Source: Psychroflexus maritimus (GTDB lineage: Bacteria > Bacteroidota > Bacteroidia > Flavobacteriales > Flavobacteriaceae). Taken from it: a stretch of 64,000 nucleotides of DNA. Below the pieces are notes generated by a model. It had not been told where the DNA came from. It saw nothing but the letters and a program-made list of their open reading frames with translations, and did no database searches. Both the position numbers and the translations under genes were made by a program. This document shows positions 6,883 to 15,430 of the stretch, in pieces. Location: positions 1-64,000 of the forward strand of contig NZ_JAANAS010000039.1 of NCBI RefSeq assembly GCF_011089875.1, in the 5' to 3' direction. How positions within the stretch are numbered: the stretch's first letter is position 1; each line of letters opens with the position of its first letter.

Positions 6883-7782
6883 ATGAGGAATATTAAACAA
6901 AATTTCAGCATTAAAGATTTAGAACTGCTTAGTGGTATCAAAGCGCATACGATAAGAATGTGGGAAAAAAGATACGGAATCTTAAATCCTGACCGAACAG
7001 ATTCAAACATTAGAACCTATGATATTTCTGGGCTTCAGAAAATTTTAAATGTTGCTTTCTTGAATGAAAACGGCTATAAAATTTCTAGAATTTCAGAAAT
7101 GAACAATAATGAAGTTTCTGATTTAGTGCAGCGAATTACCACAAGCAAAAGCAATTATGACCGAGCAATTAAGTCGTTTAAAGTGGCTATGATGAACTTT
7201 GATCAGCCCTTATTTTTAAAAACTTATGAAGGCTTAACTAGTAAAAAGACTTTTCAGGAGATTTTTAATGACGTTTTTATTCCTTTAATGTATGAAATAG
7301 GAATACTCTGGCAAGCAGGTACAATTTCTCCTGCTCATGAGCAATTTATAACTAACTTAGTGAAGCAAAAATTGTTTATTAATATTGAAATGCTTCAGGT
7401 TAGTCAGCCTTCAAGAGATGATCGTGTTTTTGTATTGTTTTTACCTGAGGAAGAAATACATGATATAGGTCTTTATTATTTAAACTACGAATTATTAGCT
7501 TACGGTTATAAAGTTATATTTTTAGGCCATAGTTTACCTTTAGAGGATTTAGATTTTCTGTCAACGCTTTATGATGAGGTTACTTTTGTTACTTATCTCA
7601 CCGTAAAGCCTGATAATGTAGAGGATTTAGTAGAAAAACTACACCAAAAAACAATAACTAACACAAATAGTGAATATTGGCTTTTAGGAAGAAAAGCAAA
7701 GGAATTAATCAACTTAGAGTTCAAGCTTCCTAGTGGAGTTTTGGCTTTTAAAGACATCAATCAACTTACACGCAACTTATAA
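6883..7782 (+). CDS. MerR-family regulator with cobalamin-binding domain (CarH/LitR-like)
   Basis: The protein has about 299 residues from the ATG at 6883, chosen because the promoter excludes the upstream TTG. A MerR winged helix spans about 8-70, with the signature GIKAHTIRMWEKRYGI. A B12-binding helical cap and Rossmann domain span about 95-290. By CarH comparison W143 and E153 of the W-x9-EH cap motif are kept, but the following His is Gln (Q154). The lower-ligand motif E-x-H-x-x-G is present as EIHDIG (H193), while the later GG motif is not obvious. It overlaps crtI by one base. Expected role: light/B12-responsive control of carotenoid genes. B12 binding is uncertain. Confidence 0.85.
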   Translation: MRNIKQNFSIKDLELLSGIKAHTIRMWEKRYGILNPDRTDSNIRTYDISGLQKILNVAFLNENGYKISRISEMNNNEVSDLVQRITTSKSNYDRAIKSFKVAMMNFDQPLFLKTYEGLTSKKTFQEIFNDVFIPLMYEIGILWQAGTISPAHEQFITNLVKQKLFINIEMLQVSQPSRDDRVFVLFLPEEEIHDIGLYYLNYELLAYGYKVIFLGHSLPLEDLDFLSTLYDEVTFVTYLTVKPDNVEDLVEKLHQKTITNTNSEYWLLGRKAKELINLEFKLPSGVLAFKDINQLTRNL

Positions 7783-9239
7783 TGACAAAAAAAATTGCAA
7801 TAATAGGATCCGGCTTTTCTTCTTTAGCGGCGGCTTCATATCTAGCTAAAGACGGAGCTGAAGTACATGTTTTTGAAAAAAATGAAAGCATTGGCGGAAG
7901 AGCTAGACAATTTAAAGCCAATGGTTTTACTTTTGATATGGGACCTTCCTGGTATTGGATGCCAGACGTTTTTGAACGCTTTTTTAATGATTTTGGTAAG
8001 TCGGCTTCAGATTACTATACCCTAGACAAACTTGACCCTGCTTATACTGTATATTTTGGTAAAGATGAAGCCATAAAAATAGGCGATAATCTAGAAAAAA
8101 TCTATCAAGTATTTGAAGAAAAAGAAAAAGGAGGAGCTACAAAATTGAAAAAGTTTATTGATGAAGCTAGCGATAATTATGACATTGCCATTAAAGATTT
8201 GGTGTATAAACCAGGGCTTTCTCCATTAGAATTGGTCACCCCTAAAACCATTCAAAAATTAGGTCAGTTTTTTGGTAATATATCGAAAGACGTAGATCGA
8301 GAATTTGAAAATGAACAGTTAAGGCAAATTTTGAAATTTCCAGTATTATTTTTAGGTGCAAAGCCATCAGCCACTCCTTCGTTCTATAATTTTATGAATT
8401 TTGCCGATTTTGGATTAGGTACTTGGCACCCCAAAGGTGGTTTTTTTGAAGTTATTGCTGCTATGGAAAAATTAGCAAATTCTTTAGGTGTAACTATTCA
8501 GACCAAGGCAAATATAGATGAAATTTTAGTTAAAAATAATGCAGCTGTAGGGGTAAAAGTAAATGGAGAAGAAAAACACTTTGATGTAGTTTTATCAGGA
8601 GCCGATTACCACCATACCGAAACCTTATTACCCAAAGAATTTAGACAATATTCTGAAGATTATTGGAAGAAAAAAGTGTTCGCTCCTTCTTCTTTGCTTT
8701 TTTACCTAGGTGTAGATAAAAAAATTGACGGGCTAAGTCATCATAATTTATTTTTTGATACCGACTTTGAACAACATGCCAAAGAAATTTACACCGACCC
8801 AAAGTGGCCAACTGCTCCGCTTTTTTATGCAAATTTTACTTCAAAATCAGATCCTAATACCGCGCCAGAAGGGATGGAGAATGCCTTTTTTCTAGTTCCC
8901 CTTGCACCAGGACTTGAAGATACGCAAGACTTAAGGGATGAGTATTTCGAGAAAATAATGTTAAGATTTAAGCAAATTACAGGGGTAGATATAAAAGATA
9001 ATATTATATTTCAACGAAGTTTTTGTGTGAATGATTTTATCAATGATTATAACTCTTATAAAGGTAACGCTTACGGAATGGCTAATACATTATTACAAAC
9101 AGCTTTCTTAAGACCAAAGCTGAAAAGCAAAAAACTAAAAAACATGTTTTTTACCGGACAATTAAGTGTTCCAGGACCTGGCGTTCCACCTTCCCTAATT
9201 TCAGGTAAATTGGTGGCTCAACTCATTCAAAAACAATAA
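7782..9239 (+). CDS. crtI: Phytoene desaturase CrtI
   Basis: CrtI is an FAD-dependent desaturase converting phytoene to lycopene at the membrane. The protein has 485 residues. The N-terminal dinucleotide fold is KIAIIGSGFSSLAAASYLAK, followed by GGRARQFKANGFTFDMGPSWY. The C-terminal bacterial-type carotenoid dehydrogenase signature is FFTGQLSVPGPGVPPSLISG. Length matches bacterial four-step desaturases. The ATG overlaps the TAA of the regulator gene. crtB follows 17 bases downstream, giving the classic crtI-crtB order. A second family member (10554-12041) lies three genes on, with a different expected substrate. Confidence 0.95.
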   Translation: MTKKIAIIGSGFSSLAAASYLAKDGAEVHVFEKNESIGGRARQFKANGFTFDMGPSWYWMPDVFERFFNDFGKSASDYYTLDKLDPAYTVYFGKDEAIKIGDNLEKIYQVFEEKEKGGATKLKKFIDEASDNYDIAIKDLVYKPGLSPLELVTPKTIQKLGQFFGNISKDVDREFENEQLRQILKFPVLFLGAKPSATPSFYNFMNFADFGLGTWHPKGGFFEVIAAMEKLANSLGVTIQTKANIDEILVKNNAAVGVKVNGEEKHFDVVLSGADYHHTETLLPKEFRQYSEDYWKKKVFAPSSLLFYLGVDKKIDGLSHHNLFFDTDFEQHAKEIYTDPKWPTAPLFYANFTSKSDPNTAPEGMENAFFLVPLAPGLEDTQDLRDEYFEKIMLRFKQITGVDIKDNIIFQRSFCVNDFINDYNSYKGNAYGMANTLLQTAFLRPKLKSKKLKNMFFTGQLSVPGPGVPPSLISGKLVAQLIQKQ

Positions 9240-9256
9240 AAAGAAAAAATATTGCT

Positions 9257-10096
9257 ATGAAATCACTTTTTGATGATGTGTCAAGAAATTGTAGTGAAAA
9301 AGTAACTAATGCTTACAGCACTTCTTTTTCTATTGCAACAAAATTATTGTCTCCAAGTATTCGTCAAGATATTTACAATATCTACGGATTTGTAAGGTTT
9401 GCCGATGAAATTGTGGACACATTTCACAATTATAATAAAGAAGAGCTTTTCCTTCGTTTTGAAAATGATTTAAATCACGCTATTGAACACCAAATAAGTT
9501 TAAATCCAATTTTAAATTCTTTTCAAGAAACTGTTCATAAGTATAAGATTTCATCCGACTTGTATGAAGCTTTTATGGATTCTATGCGCAAAGATTTATA
9601 TAAATCTGAATACACAACTAAAGAAGATTACGAAAACTATATTTACGGAAGCGCTGATGTAGTTGGTTTAATGTGTCTAAAAGTTTTTGTGAACGGAGAT
9701 GATGCTATGTACAATCAGCTTAAAGATGATGCTAAAAGTTTAGGATCCGCTTTTCAAAAGGTAAATTTTCTAAGAGATTTAAAAGCCGATTACGAAATTT
9801 TGAGCCGATCTTATTTCCCCAATGCGAATTTGGAACAATTAGATGAAGCTACTAAAATTGAAATTATTGAAGAAATTGAAGCCGATTTTGCAAAAGGTTA
9901 TCGAGGAATTGTACAACTTCCAGTAGAAGCTAAGTTAGGTGTTTATACTGCATATATTTATTATTTGCGCTTGCTCAAAAAGCTTAAATCTACTCCTTCA
10001 TTAGAAATTAAAAATACACGAATAAGGGTTCCTAACTATGAAAAAGCTGGGCTTTTGGCGCGTTCATTTATTTCATGTAGATTAAACTTACTATAA
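9257..10096 (+). CDS. crtB: Phytoene synthase CrtB
   Basis: CrtB condenses two geranylgeranyl diphosphates to phytoene. The 279-residue protein belongs to the squalene/phytoene synthase family. The two aspartate-rich motifs are visible as FADEIVDTF (about residues 51-59) and NFLRDLKADYEILSRSYFP (about 170-190), the latter with the conserved Tyr-Phe. NAYSTSFSIATKLL at the N-terminus is typical. Length is normal. It sits between crtI and crtZ, with short gaps of 17 and 9 bases. No geranylgeranyl diphosphate synthase gene occurs in this window. Confidence 0.95.
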   Translation: MKSLFDDVSRNCSEKVTNAYSTSFSIATKLLSPSIRQDIYNIYGFVRFADEIVDTFHNYNKEELFLRFENDLNHAIEHQISLNPILNSFQETVHKYKISSDLYEAFMDSMRKDLYKSEYTTKEDYENYIYGSADVVGLMCLKVFVNGDDAMYNQLKDDAKSLGSAFQKVNFLRDLKADYEILSRSYFPNANLEQLDEATKIEIIEEIEADFAKGYRGIVQLPVEAKLGVYTAYIYYLRLLKKLKSTPSLEIKNTRIRVPNYEKAGLLARSFISCRLNLL

Positions 10097-10105
10097 CTAT
10101 AGATT

Positions 10106-10549
10106 ATGGAAATTTTAATTTGGATAGGTATATTCTTGACTTGTTTTGTTGCTATGGAATTTATGGCTTGGTTTACGCATAAATATATAATGCATGGTTT
10201 TTTATGGGTACTTCATAAAGATCATCACAGAAAAGACCACAAATCATGGTGGGAAAGAAATGATGCCTTTTTTATATTTTATGCAGCCATAAGTATGTTC
10301 TTCTTTATGTCTGGCCTTGTTCCTTACGGAAGTGCCATTGGAGGTGGAATAGCCCTTTATGGTTTTACTTACTTTATGGTACATGATATTTTTATTCACC
10401 AACGAATAAAAATATTCAAAAAAGCCAATCATTGGTATGCTAAAGCTATTAGAAGAGCTCATAAAATTCATCATAAACAACTTGGTAAAGAAGATAGTGA
10501 ATGCTTTGGAATGTTAGTTCCACCGCTGCGCTTTTTTAAGAATAAATAA
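10106..10549 (+). CDS. crtZ: Beta-carotene hydroxylase CrtZ
   Basis: This 147-residue membrane protein of the fatty-acid hydroxylase/sterol desaturase superfamily hydroxylates C-3 of beta-ionone rings. The di-iron histidine motifs are HKYIMHG, HKDHHRKDH, HDIFIHQR and HKIHHKQ, all intact and correctly ordered. Hydrophobic segments lie between them. Lying between crtB and a crtD-like gene, with crtY two genes further on, it implies 3-hydroxylated products such as zeaxanthin, or the 3-hydroxy ring of saproxanthin/myxol. Confidence 0.93.
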   Translation: MEILIWIGIFLTCFVAMEFMAWFTHKYIMHGFLWVLHKDHHRKDHKSWWERNDAFFIFYAAISMFFFMSGLVPYGSAIGGGIALYGFTYFMVHDIFIHQRIKIFKKANHWYAKAIRRAHKIHHKQLGKEDSECFGMLVPPLRFFKNK

Positions 10550-10553
10550 ACTT

Positions 10554-12041
10554 ATGAACCCACCAACTGCGCTTATTATTGGTGCTGGAATTGCTGGTAT
10601 AGCAACTTCTTTGCGCCTTACTAAACTTGGTTATCAGGTACAAGTTTTTGAAAGCAATCCTCACACAGGAGGAAAACTGCATGCTATTAAACAAGATGGA
10701 TACCGTTTTGATTTAGGCCCCTCACTTTTTACTATGCCACATTTAGTTGATGAATTATTTCAACTTTTTGATGAAGAACCTTCAGCATATTTCAACTACA
10801 TTAAGAAGGAAAATTTATGCAATTACTTCTGGGAAGATGGAACAAAATTTCAAGTAAAAGAAAGTTTGCCTAGCTTCATAAATGATGCAAGTTTGGTATT
10901 TGACGAACCTAAATCAAACATTAAAGCTTATTTAGATAGGAATAAACTGAAATACGATTTAACACAAGAGTTGTTCTTAAAAAAATCGCTTCATAAGACT
11001 AAAACCTACCTGTCAGCCAACACTTTAAAGGCAATAGCTCAGGTTAACAAGTTACATCTTTACGAAAGCCTAGACCAAACCAATCAACGATACTTTACAA
11101 ATCCAAAACTTATTCAACTATTTAATCGCTATGCTACGTACAACGGATCTTCTCCTTTTCAAACTCCAGGCATTATGTCAATGATTTCGCACCTTGAAAT
11201 GTATTTTGGTACTTTTTATCCCGTAGGAGGTATGCATGAGATTTCACAATCTTTAACTCGTTTTGCAGAAAATCAAGGCGTAGTTTTTCACTTAAATGCA
11301 AAAGTAGATGAAATTGTAACCGATACTAAAAAGGTAAATGGATTAAAAGTAAATAATCAATTTTATGAGGGTGATATAGTAGTTTCAAACATGGATATTT
11401 TTAGTAGTTATTCCAGTTTATTGAAAACAGCTATACAACCCAAAAAAACACTAAATCAAGAGCGTTCAAGCTCAGCGTTGATTTTTTATTGGGGAATAAA
11501 AAAAGAATTTCCAGAATTAGATTTGCATAATATTTTATTCTCTGAAGATTATCAAGCAGAGTTTGAAGCTATTTTTAATGAAAAGGAAATTTACGAAGAT
11601 CCTACAATTTATATTAATATTACCTCAAAAGAAGATAAATCAGATGCACCAAGTGATGCCGAAAACTGGTTTGTAATGATTAATGTACCTGCCAACTATG
11701 GACAAGATTGGATGCAAATTAGAAAAAAACTAAGAAAACAGGTAATTGCTAAAATTAATAGGATATTAAATACTGACCTAGCTCCTTTAATTGAATCGGA
11801 GTACGTTTGGGATCCTGTAGAGATTGAAAAATCAACTTCCTCACATCGGGGTTCTCTCTATGGTGCTTCAAGTAATGACCAAATGGCCGCTTTTTTAAGA
11901 CATCCAAATTTTTCTAAGCAATACAATAACCTCTTTTTTTGCGGAGGCTCAGTTCACCCAGGTGGGGGAATTCCTTTGTGTTTGTTGTCTTCTAAAATTG
12001 TAAGCGATTGTGTTTCTGATTTAAAATTGACCTATGCTTAA
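10554..12041 (+). CDS. crtD: CrtI/CrtD-family carotenoid desaturase (second copy)
   Basis: The 495-residue FAD-dependent protein is homologous to CrtI. The N-terminus ALIIGAGIAGIATSLRL is the dinucleotide fold, followed by GGKLHAIKQDGYRFDLGPSLF. The C-terminus has FFCGGSVHPGGGIPLCLLSSK, which is closer to CrtD-type 3,4-desaturases of acyclic ends than to phytoene desaturases. With the CruF-like hydratase immediately downstream (8-base overlap), it probably introduces the 3',4' double bond of a 1'-hydroxy end group, as in myxol or saproxanthin pathways. The exact substrate is inferred from context. Confidence 0.8.
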   Translation: MNPPTALIIGAGIAGIATSLRLTKLGYQVQVFESNPHTGGKLHAIKQDGYRFDLGPSLFTMPHLVDELFQLFDEEPSAYFNYIKKENLCNYFWEDGTKFQVKESLPSFINDASLVFDEPKSNIKAYLDRNKLKYDLTQELFLKKSLHKTKTYLSANTLKAIAQVNKLHLYESLDQTNQRYFTNPKLIQLFNRYATYNGSSPFQTPGIMSMISHLEMYFGTFYPVGGMHEISQSLTRFAENQGVVFHLNAKVDEIVTDTKKVNGLKVNNQFYEGDIVVSNMDIFSSYSSLLKTAIQPKKTLNQERSSSALIFYWGIKKEFPELDLHNILFSEDYQAEFEAIFNEKEIYEDPTIYINITSKEDKSDAPSDAENWFVMINVPANYGQDWMQIRKKLRKQVIAKINRILNTDLAPLIESEYVWDPVEIEKSTSSHRGSLYGASSNDQMAAFLRHPNFSKQYNNLFFCGGSVHPGGGIPLCLLSSKIVSDCVSDLKLTYA

Positions 12042-12669
12042 TCAAAAGACACTTCACTACATTGCCATTTTTATTCTTTGGCTTTTTCATGTTTCTGGAA
12101 TTTTAGGTATTACTTTTGGTAATCGCAATTGGTTTGTTGAACGAACTGGACTTAACTTATTAGTGACAGTTTTGGTACTCATCTTCTTCTTTAAAATCGA
12201 TACATTTAAAAAAATATTTTTATTTATTGGCTTGGGTATAGCTGGGGTTTTCTTTGAATATTTAGGCGTTAATTACTCATTGCTCTTTGGCGATTATGAA
12301 TATGGCGAAAATTTGGGTACTAAAATAGGAGGTGTTCCCATTTTTATTGGAGTTAACTGGGCTTTATTAACCTATATTTCTGGGGCTGTTGCTAATAAAA
12401 TCCATGCCAATTGGTTGCTAAAGGCACTTATAGGAACAGGTTTAATGCTACTTCTAGACTTTTTAATGGAAAAAACAGCACCTATCTTCGACTTTTGGAA
12501 GTTTGAAGGTGGTATAGCTCCATTGTCTAATTACACAGCCTGGGCAATTATTGCTTTTGGATTTAATTGTATCTTCCAACTTTTTAAAGTTAAAGGTAAC
12601 TTCCAAATAAGTTTGCATATATTTTTGGTTCAATTAGTCTTTTTTAGCTATTTCTATGCCTACTACTAA
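12034..12669 (+). CDS. cruF: Carotenoid 1,2-hydratase-like membrane protein (CruF/DUF422)
   Basis: This 211-residue protein is almost wholly hydrophobic, with about six or seven membrane segments. It carries the DUF422/CruF signature NYSLLFGDYEYGENLGTKI followed by PIFIGVNWALLTYISG. CruF proteins add water across the terminal psi-end double bond of carotenoids, as in gamma-carotene 1',2'-hydration on the way to myxol. Overlaps with both neighbours (8 bases upstream, 14 bases into crtY) show tight translational coupling. The family assignment is good; the exact substrate is inferred. Confidence 0.8.
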   Translation: MLNQKTLHYIAIFILWLFHVSGILGITFGNRNWFVERTGLNLLVTVLVLIFFFKIDTFKKIFLFIGLGIAGVFFEYLGVNYSLLFGDYEYGENLGTKIGGVPIFIGVNWALLTYISGAVANKIHANWLLKALIGTGLMLLLDFLMEKTAPIFDFWKFEGGIAPLSNYTAWAIIAFGFNCIFQLFKVKGNFQISLHIFLVQLVFFSYFYAYY

Positions 12670-13813
12670 AAAAACATATATCATTATTGGCGCTGGAGCC
12701 TCTGGATTGCATTTAGCTATGCAAATGGCTTCGTCCCATTTTTTTAGTCAGCACCAAATAATTATTTTGGAAAAGGAAGCTAAAAAACAGGCCGATAAAA
12801 CTTGGAGTTTCTGGGAAAAAGGGCAAGGAAAATGGGATCACATTACCAAAAAACAATGGGAACTAGGCGATATCTATGCTCAGGGAAAACGAGTGGAAAT
12901 GAATTTGAATCCTTACCGTTACAAAACCATTTCGTCTTTAGATTTTTATAATGAAGCTAAAAAAGAGCTGTCTAATTTTCAGCACATTTCCTGGAGGCAG
13001 GAAGAAGTGCTAGAGGTAGAATATTCAGCAAGTTCAGTTAAAGTAATTACCCATCAAGATAAGTATGAAGCCGATTATATTTTTGATAGTCGTTTACCTG
13101 AATTAAATCGCATTAAGTCTTCAGATAGCAATTTAATTTACCAACATTTTTTAGGCTGGGAAATTAAAACAGAACAACCCGTTTTTGATCCAGATTGCTT
13201 CACTATGATGGATTACCGAATTAAAGATGGAGACACCACAAGTTTTACTTATGTTTTACCTTACTCATCAACCAAAGCTTTAGTTGAATTTACTTATTTT
13301 TCGCCTCAAATAGTTACCACCGAAGTTTATGAAAATCATTTGATTAAGTATATCAAAGAAATTTTGAAGCTGAAGGACTTTGAGGTTCTATCAAAAGAAC
13401 AAGGAGTAATTCCAATGACTACATTTCCTTTTGAAAAAGACCATAAAGAACAATTACAAAAAATAGGAACAGCAGGAGGTTGGGTAAAAGCTTCAACAGG
13501 TTATTCATTTAAAAATTCAGAGAGAAAATCACAGGAAATTGTCCATTTGATAAGTTCTGGAAAGTCACCCCAAAAACTTCATCAGGCTTTTAAATACCGT
13601 CATTATGATGATATTTTTTTAGATGTCCTCCAGCATAAAAACGAGCTAGGTGAAAAAGTCTTTTACCAACTTTACGGTAAAAATGATATTCAAACCTTAT
13701 TCCGATTTTTAGATAACGAAAGTAGTTTTGCAGACGACTTAAAAATTATTAGTTCCGTTACCTCCATGGCTTTTATCCAAGCATTTGGAAATCATTTGAG
13801 ACGATTTTTTTAA
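12656..13813 (+). CDS. crtY: Lycopene beta-cyclase CrtY
   Basis: The 385-residue flavoprotein cyclises psi ends to beta-ionone rings. It shows TYIIIGAGASGLHLAMQM at the N-terminus and then the CrtY motifs DKTWSFWEKG, FDSRLPE, MDYRI, LPYSSTKALVEFTYFS, IPMTTFPF and GTAGGWVKASTGYSF. Length fits the family. It is the last gene of the carotenoid operon and starts inside cruF. A partly selective cyclase (one ring only) would leave the second psi end for CruF and CrtD, giving monocyclic products. That balance cannot be read from sequence. Confidence 0.93.
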   Translation: MPTTKKTYIIIGAGASGLHLAMQMASSHFFSQHQIIILEKEAKKQADKTWSFWEKGQGKWDHITKKQWELGDIYAQGKRVEMNLNPYRYKTISSLDFYNEAKKELSNFQHISWRQEEVLEVEYSASSVKVITHQDKYEADYIFDSRLPELNRIKSSDSNLIYQHFLGWEIKTEQPVFDPDCFTMMDYRIKDGDTTSFTYVLPYSSTKALVEFTYFSPQIVTTEVYENHLIKYIKEILKLKDFEVLSKEQGVIPMTTFPFEKDHKEQLQKIGTAGGWVKASTGYSFKNSERKSQEIVHLISSGKSPQKLHQAFKYRHYDDIFLDVLQHKNELGEKVFYQLYGKNDIQTLFRFLDNESSFADDLKIISSVTSMAFIQAFGNHLRRFF

Positions 13814-13867
13814 ACTTCTTATCTCGTTGTCTTATATTTTGACTATTTTATTGCAAATTTCAAAGTA

Positions 13868-15370
13868 ATGAAAATATTAAACGCAAAAGAATTAGCTGAA
13901 GTTGATGCTTTTACCATGAACTCACAAAGCTTATCTGATTGGGAATTAATGGAACGCGCTTCTAGTAGAGCGTTTTTAGAAATTCTAAAAAAAATTAATC
14001 CTGAAAAGGATTTTGTTTACATCTTTTGTGGAACAAGTAACAATGGTGGAGACGGATTAGCACTTGCTAGAATGCTTAATCAAAAACAAGTAAAAATAAG
14101 AGTTTTTGAAGTAGCTTACTCCAGCTCAACATCAAAAGCTTATCAAAAAAACATAAAGTTTTTAAAAGAAAACAGAATTCAAATTAATACCGTTCAAAAT
14201 CAGAATGAAATACCAGATTTAAATCCTGCAACTTGCATTATAGATGCTATTTTTGGTGTGGGTTTGAACCGAAGAATGCCGGGTTTTATTCAAGAGTTGG
14301 TAAAGAAAATCAACTTGACAGAAGCCTTTAAAATTTCTATTGATGTTCCATCGGGTATGTACTTAGAACAATCAATTGAAACGGATGAAGAGTTTGTGAT
14401 TTCTGATTTATGTTTAACTTTCCAACTACCAAAATTGCCATTTTTATTACCAGAAACAGGTCATTATGTAGAAAATTTTAAGCTCATTGATATTGGACTT
14501 TCAGAAGAAAAAATCAAGCAAACTAAAACGCCATATAATTATATTACCACATCTGATGTTTCTTCAATTTTAAAAAAACGAGCTAAATTTTCTCATAAAG
14601 GAAGTTTTGGTAATGCTTTATTAATAGGAGGATATGAGGGAATGTGGGGAAGTGTGATCATGACAACACAGGCCTGTTTAAGAAGTGGTGCGGGTAAAGT
14701 TTATACGCATCTTGATAAAACTGGCAGATTGGTCTTAGCACAGCATGCACTTGAGTCAATTTATATTCAAAATTGTCCGAAAGCTTTAAAATCAAATCCT
14801 AATTGGAATGCAATTGGAGTAGGGATGGGGTTAGGATTATCAAACAATGCAGTTCAACTGATGGAAGAAGTATTAGCGCATCAACCCAAACGGTTACTTT
14901 TAGATGCCGACGCCATTAATTTACTCAGCAAGCAAAAAAACTGGTTGAAATTATTACCTAAAAACTCTGTTTTAACTCCACACATAGGAGAGCTTAAGCG
15001 ACTTGTTGGTGAGTGGGACAATGATTTTGATAAGCTTAATAAAGCAAAGCAATTTTGTAAAACTTATCAAGTTGTTCTTATCATAAAAGGAGCGCATACT
15101 TGCATTTGCGATGGAACGAATTTTTATTTTAACTCTTCAGGAAACCCAGGACTAGCAAAAGCCGGAAGTGGAGATGTCTTAGCTGGAGTTATAACTGCAC
15201 TTTTAGCACAAAACTACAAGGTTTTAGAGGCGTGTCAATTAGGTGTTTATCTACATGGCGTAGCTGCAGATTTAGCCCTTGAATCCTTTAGTGAACATAG
15301 TCTTATAGCCACTGATGTTATTTCCTATTTAGGTAAAGCTTTTCAGTTGCTCGAATCAAAAATCGATTAA
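13868..15370 (+). CDS. nnr: Bifunctional NAD(P)H-hydrate epimerase / ADP-dependent dehydratase
   Basis: This enzyme repairs hydrated NADH and NADPH. The 500-residue protein fuses a YjeF_N epimerase (about 1-205, including CGTSNNGGDGLALAR and IDAIFGVGLNR) to a carbohydrate-kinase-like YjeF_C dehydratase (about 225-495, including LLDADAINLL and GNPGLAKAGSGDVLAGVITALL). Both active-site regions look complete. The gene follows crtY by 54 bases. It may be read through from the carotenoid operon but is functionally unrelated housekeeping. Confidence 0.95.
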   Translation: MKILNAKELAEVDAFTMNSQSLSDWELMERASSRAFLEILKKINPEKDFVYIFCGTSNNGGDGLALARMLNQKQVKIRVFEVAYSSSTSKAYQKNIKFLKENRIQINTVQNQNEIPDLNPATCIIDAIFGVGLNRRMPGFIQELVKKINLTEAFKISIDVPSGMYLEQSIETDEEFVISDLCLTFQLPKLPFLLPETGHYVENFKLIDIGLSEEKIKQTKTPYNYITTSDVSSILKKRAKFSHKGSFGNALLIGGYEGMWGSVIMTTQACLRSGAGKVYTHLDKTGRLVLAQHALESIYIQNCPKALKSNPNWNAIGVGMGLGLSNNAVQLMEEVLAHQPKRLLLDADAINLLSKQKNWLKLLPKNSVLTPHIGELKRLVGEWDNDFDKLNKAKQFCKTYQVVLIIKGAHTCICDGTNFYFNSSGNPGLAKAGSGDVLAGVITALLAQNYKVLEACQLGVYLHGVAADLALESFSEHSLIATDVISYLGKAFQLLESKID

Positions 15371-15430
15371 AATTTCTTATTTTCGCAATCGTTTTATTAA
15401 GATTTTTATATAAAAAATTGAACAAGGACT

